Shown here piece after piece: positions 1 to 10,747 of a DNA stretch of 64,000 nucleotides. Both the position numbers and the translations under genes were made by a program. Source of the stretch: Mauremys mutica (taxonomy: Eukaryota; Chordata; Testudines; Geoemydidae). The notes under the pieces are model-generated. The model searched no databases, was not told the DNA's origin, and saw nothing but the letters and a program-made list of their open reading frames with translations. The stretch spans positions 17,815,225 through 17,879,224 of the forward strand of contig NC_059073.1 of the NCBI RefSeq assembly GCF_020497125.1. Reading direction: 5' to 3'. Positions within the stretch are counted from its first letter, which is position 1; each line of letters begins with the position of its first letter.

Positions 1-2394
1 ACAAAAATAGCAAATAAATATAATACAAATACAATGATAAATATTCAAAATTGTTACTGCTGTAAACAGCAATAACAAATTTCTAAAGGCTCTCTGTTTC
101 AGGGACCTCCTACTACCAAAATACAATTGAAAATAATAATACAAATTAATAATAAATAATATAATGTAATAATAAAAGTGACAGGACAGCTGGACTAGCA
201 GTGAAATCTGCCTAACACGTTTAGAATCATCCGACTGTAAAATCACCCCCTCCTCATGTATTCTTTCAACTCATGGTCACAGGACTAGAGTGAGGGGTTT
301 GGGGCTGGGAAGCATAACTCTGGATGCTGCTTGTAGCCTGGTAATTTGGCCACTAGTAGACTTCATCCATTTTCTTTCTGTCCAGTCACTGTAGTAAGTT
401 GAAGCTGCCTATGTAGAGACATCATTGCATCTTGCAGCAAGGAGTTGGAAAAGCTTGTCTTCATACAACTCTGGTCAGACCCCCTCCACAACCTTGAATG
501 CTGTGTCATGGTCTGATAACCTCAGTAGCATAAATTTTAAGAGGCGGAGGAAGTAAAGGTGGGAGTAAGTTCTCAGAAACACTGAACAACTATTATGAAG
601 CTGGTAGGGTCAAATTATGAGGAAAATTAAGGACTCAAACTTGTCCACGGTGCCCAAAAATGGTAAATAAATAGAGCTTGGTCATGATGACTAAGAGCTA
701 GATTCTGCTTTTTGTACATTGAATAGTTCCTTACTCTATGAGGTAATCCCACTGAAACTAAGGGGATTACTTGTCGAGTAAGGTAATATTCAGTGTGAGA
801 AAGTGTGTTGTAATCTGCCTCTAAATGGGGAGATAACAGTCAACACATTTGCAGGGTGTAAAATCAAAGAGGAGGTATTTTTGTAGCACAACAACAGAGT
901 GTGTGTATGTAACTGCCGTAGGAGTAAAGGGATGAAATTAAGAACAGAGAAATGTAGGCGTAAAGCTTGTGTTAGCCTGTGAAATAATTTCCCAAGGGAA
1001 ATATGGGAAACCATATCATATGGGCTACTTAAAAGAAGAACAAATAAAGCACTAACCAATGTATTGTCAAGAATGCTACTGCATTGGGAAATTAGCCTGA
1101 TGATGTAATAGGTCTCTTCTACCGCTCCTCTTCAGTTCACTGTGCCACATTACCACATGGCTATACCTAACCAGAACCTCTTAAAAACCTCTCATAGGGC
1201 CCCATGGACCTCAGTGGAGTTTTGCGGATTTAACACTAGCTGAAGATCTGGCCTAGAACGTTTGTGGAAAGCAGGAAACAGAGCCCTCTCCCCCAACCGT
1301 TCAAGTGTTTTTCCAATGTGCATCTGATTGTTGATGACTATTCTGTGCCTGAACAGGGGCTGAGGGGGATCTGGCAGTTAAGATGCTGGCAAATTGTGGC
1401 TGTGCCTTGGTTGAGATTCAAACTGCTATTTGTCATGTATGGCAAGCTGCTGTCAGCGTGTGTTGATTGAGGATGAAGCCGGTGTCTGGATCTTTCAATA
1501 AAGAGGCCTTTTAGGCAGCAGTTGGTCTGTGAGAGTCACTTTGAGCTGGTGCACAGTGGTGAATAACTGGAAATGGAGAAAATTTATCTTGTGCCAATGC
1601 AGAATTATTCCTTGTAGTGAGGCCGGATTCACCACTGTGATACCCCAGTTTAATGCCAGAATAGCTCCATTCTTTTTCAGTGGCATAACCAGTGTAATAC
1701 TGGAGTGACATAGTGGTAAATCATGCGCTGTAATTAGCCCCGTAGAATGGGCTTCTATGACTTCCTTTCAGAGATACAGTCCCACATTTTAGCAGACTTC
1801 ATTGTTTGAAATGCTTCTTAACAGTCAGTCTACAGTTTCCTTGGCACAATTGCATTCTGTTAATCTCTTGGACTACCCTTAACAATTCCTCTCCCTCTTC
1901 GGTGTTTGTAGTCACTTGCAGATTCTCAGGGTCACCTTTTGAATGGCTAGAAGCCCATTTGTGTGCTCAGAAATACAAGTGCGATTGTGCAATTACCACA
2001 AAAGCCTGGGCAAATGGATATTCAGAAACCTAAACAGCCATACACAGGCCGAGTCATAGAAAGCTACATAGAGAGTATATTGCAATGTATATTTTATACA
2101 TGCAAGTGGGCCTCTGGTCATTAAAACTTGGCCTTCTGTTCTGTTCTGCATTAGTTGCCACATAGACAAGCTCTATATTATTAGGGTTTTTTATTGTTAC
2201 TAATAAATAAGTTCCTCCAGCTTCTTACACATTTTTATTGGGTCTCTCTCAATTCCTTCTAATTTGTGAATCTTTTTCTGGCTCAGAAAGAATAAGCAAG
2301 TAGGTTCTACAGAAATGTAGGTCATGGTTAGAACTGGTCAGTTTGTCTTTTAGACAAATGCTGTCATTTCAACATTAAACAGTATTTCCATATT
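1..2394. other. No recognisable feature
   Basis: AT-rich vertebrate non-coding DNA. The short open frames here have no recognisable domain, no repeat signature I can name and no convincing splice context. I see no gene in it. Confidence 0.5.
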
Positions 2395-2397
2395 GTT

Positions 2398-2622
2398 CAC
2401 ACACTGCCTTATGGGATTGGTAATTCTGGTCTCCATTCTCCCTTATGGGCCAGGATCCTTGGAGGATACATCTCCCAGATGCAACATGGGGACCAAGCTG
2501 GGCAGTGCATCATTGAAGTCATGTGACTCTGAATCGTTATGAGACGCGTAGGCCAGCCAGGAAGCCTGACCCATAGGGAGAGTGGGCACTGGAACTACAG
2601 TTCCCATAAGACACTGTGTGCT
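2398..2622. mobile_element. Short foldback (MITE-like) repeat
   Basis: The left side carries CTGCCTTATGGGA and the right side carries TCCCATAAGACACTGTG, so the ends are imperfect inverted repeats around a non-coding centre of about 200 bp. The right part contains ACTACAGTTCCC, a motif seen again in the foldback at 40985-41213. This organisation suggests a non-autonomous DNA transposon. No clean target duplication was found and the superfamily is not assigned. Confidence 0.4.
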
Positions 2623-3904
2623 TGATAGGAATATGAAGTGTTTCAGGTAATTTCAACAAATGAAAACAAAACATTTCAATGTTGGTGAAGTTCAGCTGTT
2701 TCATTTCACTCAAAACAAAACATTATGGCATTTGCAAAATTTTGAAGTTTGTACTTTTTTGGCCCAAGTTGGAATGAAAACAAATTTTGAAATGTCAGAA
2801 TTTCCTAGGGGACAGAAATTCTGTTTTCCGACCAGCTTGCATCATTACCAAAATTATGTTTACCTGCTTTTGACGTGCAGCCTGTTCTTCAAGCATTAGC
2901 CCAGCGAACAAGATGAGTGTGGTGTCTGTATGTGGATTCAGCCACAAATCTTTACTGTATCTGCACATTTCTCTCTCCCTACTCTTTCCAGTTTGCTGCC
3001 CAACCAATGCAGGATTTGCTGATTATAGCAGGAGGAATGGCAGCCAGGACTCTTGGCTTCCAAGTCTTGGTTTTGCTACAGAATTTTTAAGTCACCTTGG
3101 TCCAAAATTTTGTTTATCTTTATGTCGCCCCATCAGGTCTGCCAACCTAGGCAGCACATGCTATGCTTGTACTGCAGGGCCTATTCTGACAACTTGTCAG
3201 TTCCAGGGTCTTAGGTCAGTTTCCACTGGTTCACTTATCCTCCGTTCATTTTCCATTATGGTCTTCCCCTTGTCCCTGAGATACTTGCCTATTTGTACTG
3301 AGGAGGCTACACCCTGGGTCATACTTCATGAGATCAGATCCTCCTGGGTTATGACTAGCATATCCTTCCCCTGATCTGAATGATCCTATCCCAGTCATTC
3401 TGGGTATGGAGCCCTTCCTTGCCTAGCTATTGCAAGGGAGGACCTTACATTATGGAATACATTGTTAAATAAAAATACTGAAACAAGATCACCTATGGGC
3501 TCGAGGAGACACACATGTTGTTAGTCCTGGTTCAGGTCATGAGGTGTGGGAGTACATAGACAAATAGATGGGGAAGAGGGCAGTCAGATGTACAAAGTGG
3601 CCCTTCTTGTCGCCAAAGGTTTCTTCCATTGCACAGGCTCATTTAAAAACAACTCTCTCCTTCAGTGTGCTCATTAAGTTTTCTCTCTGGGGAAAAAAAA
3701 TCATTTGACTTGTGCACATATTGTATTCAGTGGCTTCCTCATTGTTTGTAATGATTTCCTGGCAGGAGGCTCACACACTTTTGAATCGATGGCATTCTAT
3801 TTGCTAGTTATGATGTGCCAGCAGCCCACCTACGGATTGCTGAAGCTAGAACAGTTGGTTTGCTACAGAATTTCAAAGGTGATACAAATAGACGTGTAGC
3901 CACT
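2623..3904. other. No gene recognised
   Basis: The stretch has an AT-rich part with TTTCA/TGAAA-type words (about 2650-2830), which looks like decayed interspersed repeat. The 153-codon open frame at 2913-3374 has no recognisable domain and biased low-complexity content, so I do not call it a gene. Confidence 0.4.
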
Positions 3905-4092
3905 GTGCGGACGGCAGCATGGGCTAGCTGCCCAAGGAACTGTCCCAGGCGAGGTTGCACTCACTGAGACTAGCCTATCCTGCCACCCACACTGCTGCCG
4001 TTGCACCTAAAGTACTAGTTCGATCAAAGCTAGTGCATGTTCATCTAAGCAAGCTGGAAATTACACCTCCAGCTCGAGTGTAGACATACCCT
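3905..4092. mobile_element. Fragment of a Harbinger-type MITE (tentative)
   Basis: The right end reads GTGTAGACATACCCTG, resembling the GTCTACACT-type terminal repeats of the Harbinger-related elements elsewhere in this window. The body is a GC-richer non-coding stretch. The left terminus is not clear and no target duplication was found, so this is probably a partial or decayed copy. Confidence 0.35.
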
Positions 4093-4268
4093 GAGAAACA
4101 ACCGTTCCTGTCCAGACACACAAACTCTTATCCAGGCTCTCATCATCTCATCTCGATTACTGAAACATCCCTTTCTCTGCCCTGCCTAATGCAGCCTTGT
4201 CTCACTCAGTCCTTCCGAGTGCTGCTACAAAGCTCAGTCCCCTCTCCTGTCACTTTCACCATGTCTCC

Positions 4269-4946
4269 TGTAGCGAGGTGGTCACCCACTCCAGCCTTAA
4301 AGGGCTTAAAACAGCCCAGGAGAGGGCTGTGGCTGGGAGCAAGCAGTTCCCAGGCTGTTTGGGGAAGCAGGCTCAGCTGTGGCCACGCCCCAATCAGGGC
4401 TCAGCTGGCCCTTATAAGAGGGCAGTGGGCCCGGAGCAGAGTCAGTCTCTCTCTGTCTCTAGAGGGAGAAGGGCCTGGCTGCTGGGAAGCTGAACGGGGT
4501 GCCTGAGGGGAGCAGGGCTGGGGAATAGGGCAAGAGACCTGGAGAGTTCCCACCTGGAAAAGCCCCAGGCTGTGGCCTTGTCAAAGGCCAGAAAGGTATT
4601 AGGGTGCAAGGGTGCAGTCCAGGGTAGGCAGAGGCAGCTGGTCCAAACCTCCCTTGCCTATGATGAGTGGCTTTTACACTGCAGCCTGTCCCAGTGAGCA
4701 GGGGCTAGATGGTGACTGGCAGTAGCCCAAGACTGAGGCAAGGTGGGGATAGTGGGTGGGGAGACCCTGAGAGCGGGTGTACTGCCGGGGGTCAGTGCCC
4801 AAGGGCAAGGGGCACTGGGTCCAGGAGGGACATGGGGGCCAGCGGCAAGCAGGACACCAGCCTGCAGAGGGCGCTCTGGGTCAAAAGAGCTAATTCCTAG
4901 GACGACCGACAGGAGGCGCCGCAGGGGTGAGTCTCACCCTGCTACA
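4269..4946 (+). mobile_element. Solo retroviral LTR
   Basis: A 678 bp unit begins TGTAGC and ends GCTACA, a perfect 6 bp inverted terminus of the TG...CA type. The flanks are TCTCC on the left and TCCCC on the right, a 4-of-5 target duplication. The flanking sequence reads continuously if the unit is removed. A CCAAT box and a TATA-like box sit in the right order inside it. There is no coding sequence and no partner LTR nearby, so it is best read as a solo LTR left by recombination between two LTRs. The family is not identified. Confidence 0.65.
4390..4418 (+). promoter_or_regulatory. CCAAT and TATA-like boxes of the solo LTR
   Basis: CCAAT lies at 4390-4394 and TATAAG at 4413-4418, inside the putative LTR and in its sense orientation. 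This is the layout of an LTR polymerase II promoter. Activity is inferred only. Confidence 0.4.
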
Positions 4947-5047
4947 TCCCCCGTCTCTTTGATCCCTATGGTGGCTCTCCCTCCTCTATTGTGTGAAATG
5001 TGAGCTGCTTGTCTTCACTTTCAAGGTCCTTCACAGCCTCACCCCAC

Positions 5048-5226
5048 ATCATAGAATATCAGAGTTGGAAAGGACCTCAGGAGGTCATCTAGTCCAACCC
5101 CCTGCTCAAAGCAGGACCAATCCCCAGGCAGATTTTCACCCCAGCTTCCTAAGTGGCCCCCTCAAGTATTGAACTCACAACTATGGGGTTAACAGGCCAA
5201 AGCTCAAACCACTGAGCTATCCCTCC
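5048..5226 (-). mobile_element. tRNA-derived SINE with CR1-type 3' tail
   Basis: Read on the minus strand, the element starts with GGATAGCTCAGTGGTTTGAG, which has the A-box layout of a tRNA. A degenerate B-box (GTGAGTTCAA) follows, and the 3' part is the CR1-like end (AGGTCCTTTCCAACTCTG followed by ATTCTATGAT). This matches the architecture of the turtle tRNA SINEs that borrow a CR1 LINE tail for mobilisation. Two related copies lie at 18149-18312 and 38800-38966. It is a retroposon, not a functional tRNA gene. Confidence 0.75.
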
Positions 5227-5800
5227 CCTATCTATCTTCTCTTTTATTCTGCATTGAGATGTCAACTCCACCTCTGATTGACCCTGGTTCCAGGCTCCAT
5301 TGCCTGCTTATTTCATTTTCAAACAGGTGCTTTGGGGCTTTCTGCCAGGCTGCCCTTGTTGTTTGGATGGAGCTTCCTGGAAACATCGATAAAATGAAAG
5401 CTTTATCTGCAGAACCCTTCTTTGGCCTTGTCTACACTACAAGACTATTTCGAATCTACTTAAGTCGAATTTGTGGATTTGACCTTATGAAGTCGAATTT
5501 GTGTATCCACAGTAAATACACTAATTCGAATTTCTGAGTCCACAGTAACGGGGCTGGCGTCGACTTTGGAAGCGGTGCACTGTGGGAAGCTATCCCACAG
5601 TTCCCGCAGTCCCCGCTGCCCATTGGAATGCTGGGTAGAGCTCCCAATGCCTCCTGGGGGAAAAATGTGTCGAGGGTGCTTTTGGGTAACTGTTGTCATT
5701 GAACCGTCAATCACGCCCTCCCTCCCTGAAAGCTCCGGCGGGAAATCTGTTCGCGCCCTTCTCTTGTCAGTTACAGTGCGTACGCCACAGCACTGCGAGC

Positions 5801-7084
5801 ATGGAGCCCGCTGCGATCATCGCTGCACTTATGGCCGTTGTCAACTCCTCGCACCTTATCGTCCACCTCTTCCACAGTCAGCTGCTGAGAAATCGGGCGA
5901 GGAGGCTCTGGCAGCGCGGTGAGGACAGGAATTCACAGAGTGGCGCAGACCTCTCACAAAGCAGGGTACGCCGCGCCGTGGAGATCATGGTGGCAATGGG
6001 TCAAGTTCATGGTGTGGAACGGCGATTCTGGGCCCGGGAAACAAGCACGGACTGGTGGGACCGCATAGTGCTGCAGGTCTGGGATGAATCACAGTGGCTG
6101 CGAAACTTCAGGATGCGTAAGGGCACTTTCCTTGAACTGTGTGACTTGCTGGCCCCTGCCCTGAAGTGCCAGGACACCCGGATGCGAGCAGCCCTGAGTG
6201 TGCAGAAGCGAGTGGCCATAGCCCTCTGGAAACTTGCAACGCCAGACAGCTACCGGTCAGTAGCGAACCACTTTGGCGTGGGCAAATCTACCGTGGGGGT
6301 TGCTGTGATTGAAGTAGCCCACGCAATCGTTGAGCAACTTCTCTCAAAGGTAGTGACTCTCAGAAACGTCCAGGACATCATAGATGACTTCGCCGCGATG
6401 GGATTCCCAAACTGCGGTGGGGCTATAGATGGGACTCACATCCCTATCCTGGCACCAGCCCACCAGGCCAGCGAGTACATTAACCGAAAGGGCTACTTTT
6501 CAATGGTGCTGCAAGCACTGGTAGACCATAGGGGACGTTTTACCAACATCTTCATTGGGTGGGCGGGCAAGGTTCATGATGCGCGTGTGTTCAGGAACTC
6601 TGGTCTGTTTAAACGCCTCCAGGCAGGTACTTTCTTCCCGGACCACAAAATAACGGTTGGGGATGTGCAGATGCCTACAGTGATCCTCGGGGACCCAGCC
6701 TACCCGCTAATGCCCTGGCTCATGAAGCCCTATACAGGCGCCTTGGACAGAGAGAAGGAACTCTTCAACTACCGGCTGAGCAAGTGCAGAATGGTGGTGG
6801 AGTGTGCTTTCGGACGTCTCAAGGGGAGATGGCGGAGCTTACTGACTCGCTCGGACATCAGCGAAAAGAATATCCCCGTAGTTATTGCTGCTTGCTGTGT
6901 GCTCCACAATCTCTGTGAGAGCAAGGGCGAGACCTTTTTGTCTGGATGGGAGGTTGAGGCAAATCGCCTGGCTGCAGTTTACGCTCAGCCAGACACCCGT
7001 GCCGAGAGAATATCCCAGCGGGAAGCGCTGTGTATCCGGGAGGCTTTGAAAGCAAGTTTCCTCGGAGAGCAGGGTAACCTATGA
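5801..7084 (+). CDS. Harbinger transposase (DDE_Tnp_4 / HARBI1-like)
   Basis: This 427-residue protein should cut and join the ends of the surrounding Harbinger element in the nucleus. The open frame extends upstream to 5693, but the only codon there is TTG. The ATG at 5801 (Met-Glu-Pro-Ala) is the first ATG in frame. In the numbering of the longer frame, a helical N-terminal region with a helix-turn-helix-like stretch (about 165-210, ending FGVGKSTVG) precedes the RNase H-fold catalytic domain. Catalytic candidates are Asp246 in AIDGTHI, Asp296 in GKVHDARVF and Glu370 in RMVVECAFGRLKGRW. LGDPAYPLMPWL is the usual family block between the second Asp and the Glu. No stop or frameshift interrupts it. 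An AATAAA at 7217-7222 could serve as polyadenylation signal. It is convergent with the Myb-like gene, which the transposase family normally needs for nuclear import and end binding. HARBI1 itself is a domesticated relative. This copy sits inside intact terminal repeats, so it is a transposon gene. Confidence 0.93.
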   Translation: MEPAAIIAALMAVVNSSHLIVHLFHSQLLRNRARRLWQRGEDRNSQSGADLSQSRVRRAVEIMVAMGQVHGVERRFWARETSTDWWDRIVLQVWDESQWLRNFRMRKGTFLELCDLLAPALKCQDTRMRAALSVQKRVAIALWKLATPDSYRSVANHFGVGKSTVGVAVIEVAHAIVEQLLSKVVTLRNVQDIIDDFAAMGFPNCGGAIDGTHIPILAPAHQASEYINRKGYFSMVLQALVDHRGRFTNIFIGWAGKVHDARVFRNSGLFKRLQAGTFFPDHKITVGDVQMPTVILGDPAYPLMPWLMKPYTGALDREKELFNYRLSKCRMVVECAFGRLKGRWRSLLTRSDISEKNIPVVIAACCVLHNLCESKGETFLSGWEVEANRLAAVYAQPDTRAERISQREALCIREALKASFLGEQGNL

Positions 7085-7954
7085 CTCTCCACTTGCTTTC
7101 AAGAGAAACTGACCCTGTATGTGTCGATTTCGATCTGCGGTTACATACCCCGTTCTCCAAGTTTCCCCCACTTCCAAAGCACGTTTTAAAGCAAATTAAT
7201 TGTAACACTCATTATTAATAAATCTTTCTTTTACTTTGCATTTCTGTTCAGGTGTTGAAACATGGACGCATACTGTGCTGGGCACGGTGTGCACTGATGT
7301 ACAGACCGCTTGTTCCATAGAGGAATGACATCCTCCTGCTCCTACATAGGTCTCTGGGGTGGGGGACGGTTGCAAGTGGTTGTGCATGAAGGGGAGGGTT
7401 TGCAGGAAGGGGTGGGTTTGCAGGAAGGGGCGAGTGGTGCCTTCTTTGGATAGGGGTTTGGATGACGGCAGTGGGCTGCGGGTTTGGGCGTAGGAATGGG
7501 TGAGGGGTGTGGGGGAAGGGTGAGTATCTGTCCGTGGATGAGGGCTCTTGTTGGGGCTCAGGGCAGCGGAGAGGCTCGTTGCTACGGTGGAAGTGCATGG
7601 TAAGGGCAGCGTGCCTTAACATTAAGGGGGTGGCAGGCGCTAGGACCCTGGACAAGCATACACATCACAGAATGACCCGGGGCAGCATACACCACACAGA
7701 GTGACCCTGGTGCCTACTGACTGCAGTGTATGTGTGCCCTGCAGTTGATCATGCCCCCAAGTCTGTACCCTGGTAATGTAGGCTATACCGTGCAATTATA
7801 AATCCCTTCCCCCCCCCCATACACAAAAAAATCTTCTGACACGAAAGACGTGACCGAAACAGTGAATAACAGCAAACAGCTTTTAATAATCTAATACACA
7901 GTGGGGGGATGAAACTTGGATTTGGGACTGGGTGAGCCTGTAAGGGAAGCACTT

Positions 7955-8424
7955 CTACAAATGTATAGCGTGAGAGGTGTGTGGTACATTAGCGCTATGC
8001 AGTGGTGCAGTGACAGTTCTCACGGCCCCTACCGCCCCTCCGTCTTGTACTTTTGGGTGGGGGGGGGCAAGACTTCTTGGCGGGGGAGGGCGGTTGCAGA
8101 TACACTGCAGGGGGGCTCTGTCCTCCTGCCTGCGGTCCTGCAGAACATCAACAAGGCGCCGGAGCGTGTCCGTTTGCTCCCTCATTAGCCCAAGCAGCGT
8201 TTGAGTCGCCTGCTGGTCTTCCTGCCGCCACCTATCCTCCCGTTCGATGTGTGTGCGATGCTGTTGACATAGGGTCTCCCTCCACTGTCTCTGCTCTGCC
8301 GCCTCGGCTCTGGAGCAGGCCATCAGTTCCGCGAACATCTCGTCCCTAGTCTTTTTCTTTCGCCGCCTAATCTGCGCCAGCCTCTGCGAGGGGGATGCCG
8401 GGGCAGTCCGGGAAAGAGCCGAAG
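7955..8424 (-). CDS. Harbinger Myb-like protein, exon 2 (predicted)
   Basis: An acceptor on the minus strand (pyrimidine-rich TTTTCCCATCACACAG at 8425-8440) opens this exon at 8424, in the second codon position. That matches the one base left over by exon 1 across an 854 bp intron (8425-9278). The exon encodes about 156 residues and ends at a stop at 7955-7957. A basic block (RRRKKKTRDEMF) is followed by a long Gln/Arg/Glu-rich helix (about RAEAAEQRQWRETLCQQHR through VDVLQDRRQ) that should form a coiled coil, then a Pro-rich tail. The coiled coil is a plausible contact site for oligomerisation or for the transposase. The joined product would be 348 residues. The open frame extends upstream to 8608, but that part is intron in this model. 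Confidence 0.68.
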
Positions 8425-9278
8425 CTGTGTGATGGGAAAAGTAAGTGATTTCCTTGAACAGATACATGTTTGCGAACAGTGAACACAGTCTAGTCAGTTT
8501 CTCTGAACAAGACCATACAGGGCAACAAGTCTCACGAGATCTCAGGACAAGTTCGAGATTTCGGAATACGCTCTCATTGGCTGCGGCATTGCACAGGAGA
8601 GCGGACAAGTGGGGAGAGACAGCTGAATCCGTCTAGCAGACAGTCCTGGTAAGCCTTACAGTACATTCTGCTTATCAGTTAATGGATAGCTGTGCCCTCC
8701 CGCTAAAGGCAATCTGGAAATCATATACTCTGACCCTTTTCCAGCCACACCCGCCAGTGCACGGGAAAGATCAATGTATGCTTTTCCTATGTGGCCTACA
8801 ACACGTGGCTGTTAAGCGAGGGTCATTGTTATGCAAAGTAAAAGTCAACCATTCACAACAGTAACAATACACTAATTGCCCTAATTAGATGCAGCATTTC
8901 ATGAACGAGATCACCCTGAGGCGGGTCCCTCGGAGTCACAAAGAGCGGATGCTAAGGGAAGCCCTGCAGAGACCAGGACCATATGCGGCCATGCTTGTGG
9001 AGGCGATGATTCCCATCTACATAAGGATGTCCTGGCGCGGAAGAGTGTGCTTCCACGGAGCACCCAACAAGCACCTCTCCCCAGGAACCTCCTGCGGAGG
9101 CTTTTCGAGGACCTCTATGAGACCTTTGTTGAATTGTCCCTGGAGGATTATTGTTCAATCCCTATATGTGTGGACCTACTTGTCATATAGTTTTTCATTG
9201 AAAATTTTATATATAGTATTTCTATTTTTTTATACCTGTTTTATAAAAAATAAATGTTTACATGTTTATAGCACTTAC

Positions 9279-9855
9279 CGCCTGATCCTTCCCCTGATTC
9301 AGAGTCCGGGTTAACGGCCGGGGAGGGTTGGTAGGGGATCTCTGTGAGGGTGATGAAGAGATCCTGGCTGTCAGGGAAAGCGGTATTGTGTTCGCTGTCG
9401 CCTGCGCCGTCCTCCACAGACCCTTCCTCATCTTCCCCATCGGCGAACATCGAGGAGGAACTGACCAGGTTCACTATGCCATCCACTGAGTCCACGGTCA
9501 CTGGTGGGGCAGTGGTGGCAGACCCACCTAGAATGGCATGCAGTGCCTCGTAGAAGTGGCATGTCTGGGGCTGGGCTCCGGAGCGTCCGTTTGCCGCTCT
9601 GACTTTTTGGTAGCCTTGTCTCAGGTCCTTGATTTTCACGTGGCACTGCATTGCATCCCGGCTGTATCCTTTCTCTATCATTGCTTTGGAGACCTTCTCG
9701 AAGGTCTTTGCATTCTGCTTGTTGGAGCGCAGCTCCGACAGCACAGACTCCTCGCCCCACACACCGATCAGATCCAGGACTTCCCGGTCTGTCCATGCTG
9801 GGGACCTCTTTCTATTCTTGGATTGGCTGGACTTCTCTGCTGGAGAGCTCTGCAT
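9279..9855 (-). CDS. Harbinger Myb/SANT-like DNA-binding protein, exon 1
   Basis: This is the DNA-binding half of the accessory protein of the Harbinger element. The frame opens with ATG at 9951, but a second ATG at 9855 (Met-Gln-Ser-Ser) lies just before a basic stretch (KNRKRSPAW) and is my preferred start. Residues about 17-105 from that Met form a trihelix-type Myb/SANT domain: AWTDREVLDLIGVWGEE, then FEKVSKAMIEKGYSRDAMQC, then VKIKDLRQGYQKVR. An acidic linker follows. The frame continues to a stop at 9241, but a consensus donor (G/GTAAGT on the minus strand, 9273-9278) ends the exon after one base of a codon. That phase fits exon 2 at 8424. In known Harbinger elements this protein binds subterminal repeats and brings the transposase to the nucleus. 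Confidence 0.82.
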
Positions 9856-10383
9856 CGTTGCAGGTGCTGCGGAGCTCGCCCCGATGTCCAGCCAGGACGT
9901 CAGATTCAAAGTGCCCAGACAGGAAAAGGAATTCAAATTTTCCCGGGTCATTTCCTGTGTGGCTGGTCAGAGAATCCAAGCTCGGACTGCTGTCCAGAGC
10001 GTCAACAGAGTGGTGCACTGTGGGATAGCTCCCGGAGCTACTAAGTTCAATTTGCATCCACACCTAGCCTAATTCGAGCTAGCCATGTCGAATTTAGCGT
10101 TACTCCACCTGTCGGGGTGAAGTACCGAATTCGAACTAAAGAGCCCTCTAGTTCAAATTAAATGGCTTCCTGGTTGAGCGGTTAGTTCGAATTAATGCTG
10201 CTAAATTCGATTTAAAGTCCTAGTGTAGACCAGGCCTTTGTGGTGAGACCTACAAAAAACTTGACAAGGGTTAGGCGGCTGGCGGGAGTGGTGTGAAACC
10301 CCCCTGCTGATCACACTGACCAATGTCATTTCCTTGTGCTTCCCCATCGGTCTGTATCCACCTCTTGTCTCCTTGTCCTACTT

Positions 10384-10530
10384 AGACCAGCTCTTTGTAA
10401 ACTCTTTGGGGTAGGGACTGGTATTTTGTTCTGTGTTTGTACCGCACCTAGTGCAATGGAGCCTTGGGCCATGGCTGGGATTCCCAGGTGCTACAGTAAT
10501 AGAAATAAATAAAATAAATACCGTCTGATG
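10384..10530 (+). mobile_element. L2-like LINE 3' end
   Basis: The order of words TAAACTCTTTGGGG, GGGACTGG, TTTGTTCTGTGTTTGTACC, GCACCTAGTGCAATGGAGCC, GGTGCTACAGTAATA and a terminal AAATAAATAAAATAAATA tract is the layout I recognise from L2-type LINE 3' ends in amniotes. It has no coding potential. Related minus-strand ends lie near 13918, 15190 and 51183. Confidence 0.5.
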
Positions 10531-10747
10531 TGGAACCATTTTGATTTGTAAATAATGCCAGCGTTGCTGCTTCCCTTTTTTCTTTTCCGTCCCAGTTTGT
10601 GCCTTCTGCTGTGAAACCCACGTGCAGGTTGCACTCCCCTCAGTCCCATTGTGGCAGGTTCCTCTCCCCATTTCACTCTCCCCTAGACTCACTTCTTTCA
10701 TGAGATCTTGTTTGCCTTCTAGATTGAAGCTCTCCAGGCAGGGACTG

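Larger units (their letters stand above)
5424..10236 (+). mobile_element. Near-complete autonomous Harbinger (PIF/Harbinger) transposon
   Basis: A 4.81 kb unit is bounded by inverted repeats. The left end is GGCCTTGTCTACACTA and the right end, reverse complemented, is GGCCTGGTCTACACTA. The flanks are TTT on both sides, the 3 bp target duplication expected of this superfamily (TWA-type sites are usual, so TTT is slightly off). Subterminal AATTCGA/TTCGAA words repeat at both ends and are candidate binding sites for its own proteins. Inside are the two genes typical of Harbinger elements, a DDE transposase and a Myb-like protein, in convergent orientation. Both frames are open, suggesting a young insertion. 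Confidence 0.9.

Noticed and set aside
2913..3374. 153-codon frame
   Set aside because: No domain, no splice context, and no similarity I can recognise.
5160..5226. tRNA gene on the minus strand
   Set aside because: It has a tRNA-like head, but the B-box is degenerate, the cloverleaf is incomplete and a CR1 tail follows. It is a SINE.
5693..5800. N-terminal extension of the transposase
   Set aside because: It would start at TTG. The first in-frame ATG is at 5801, and the extension has no conserved feature.
8445..8608. Upstream extension of the 217-codon minus-strand frame as a separate gene
   Set aside because: The donor and acceptor phases show that 8425 and above is intron. The extension has no domain.
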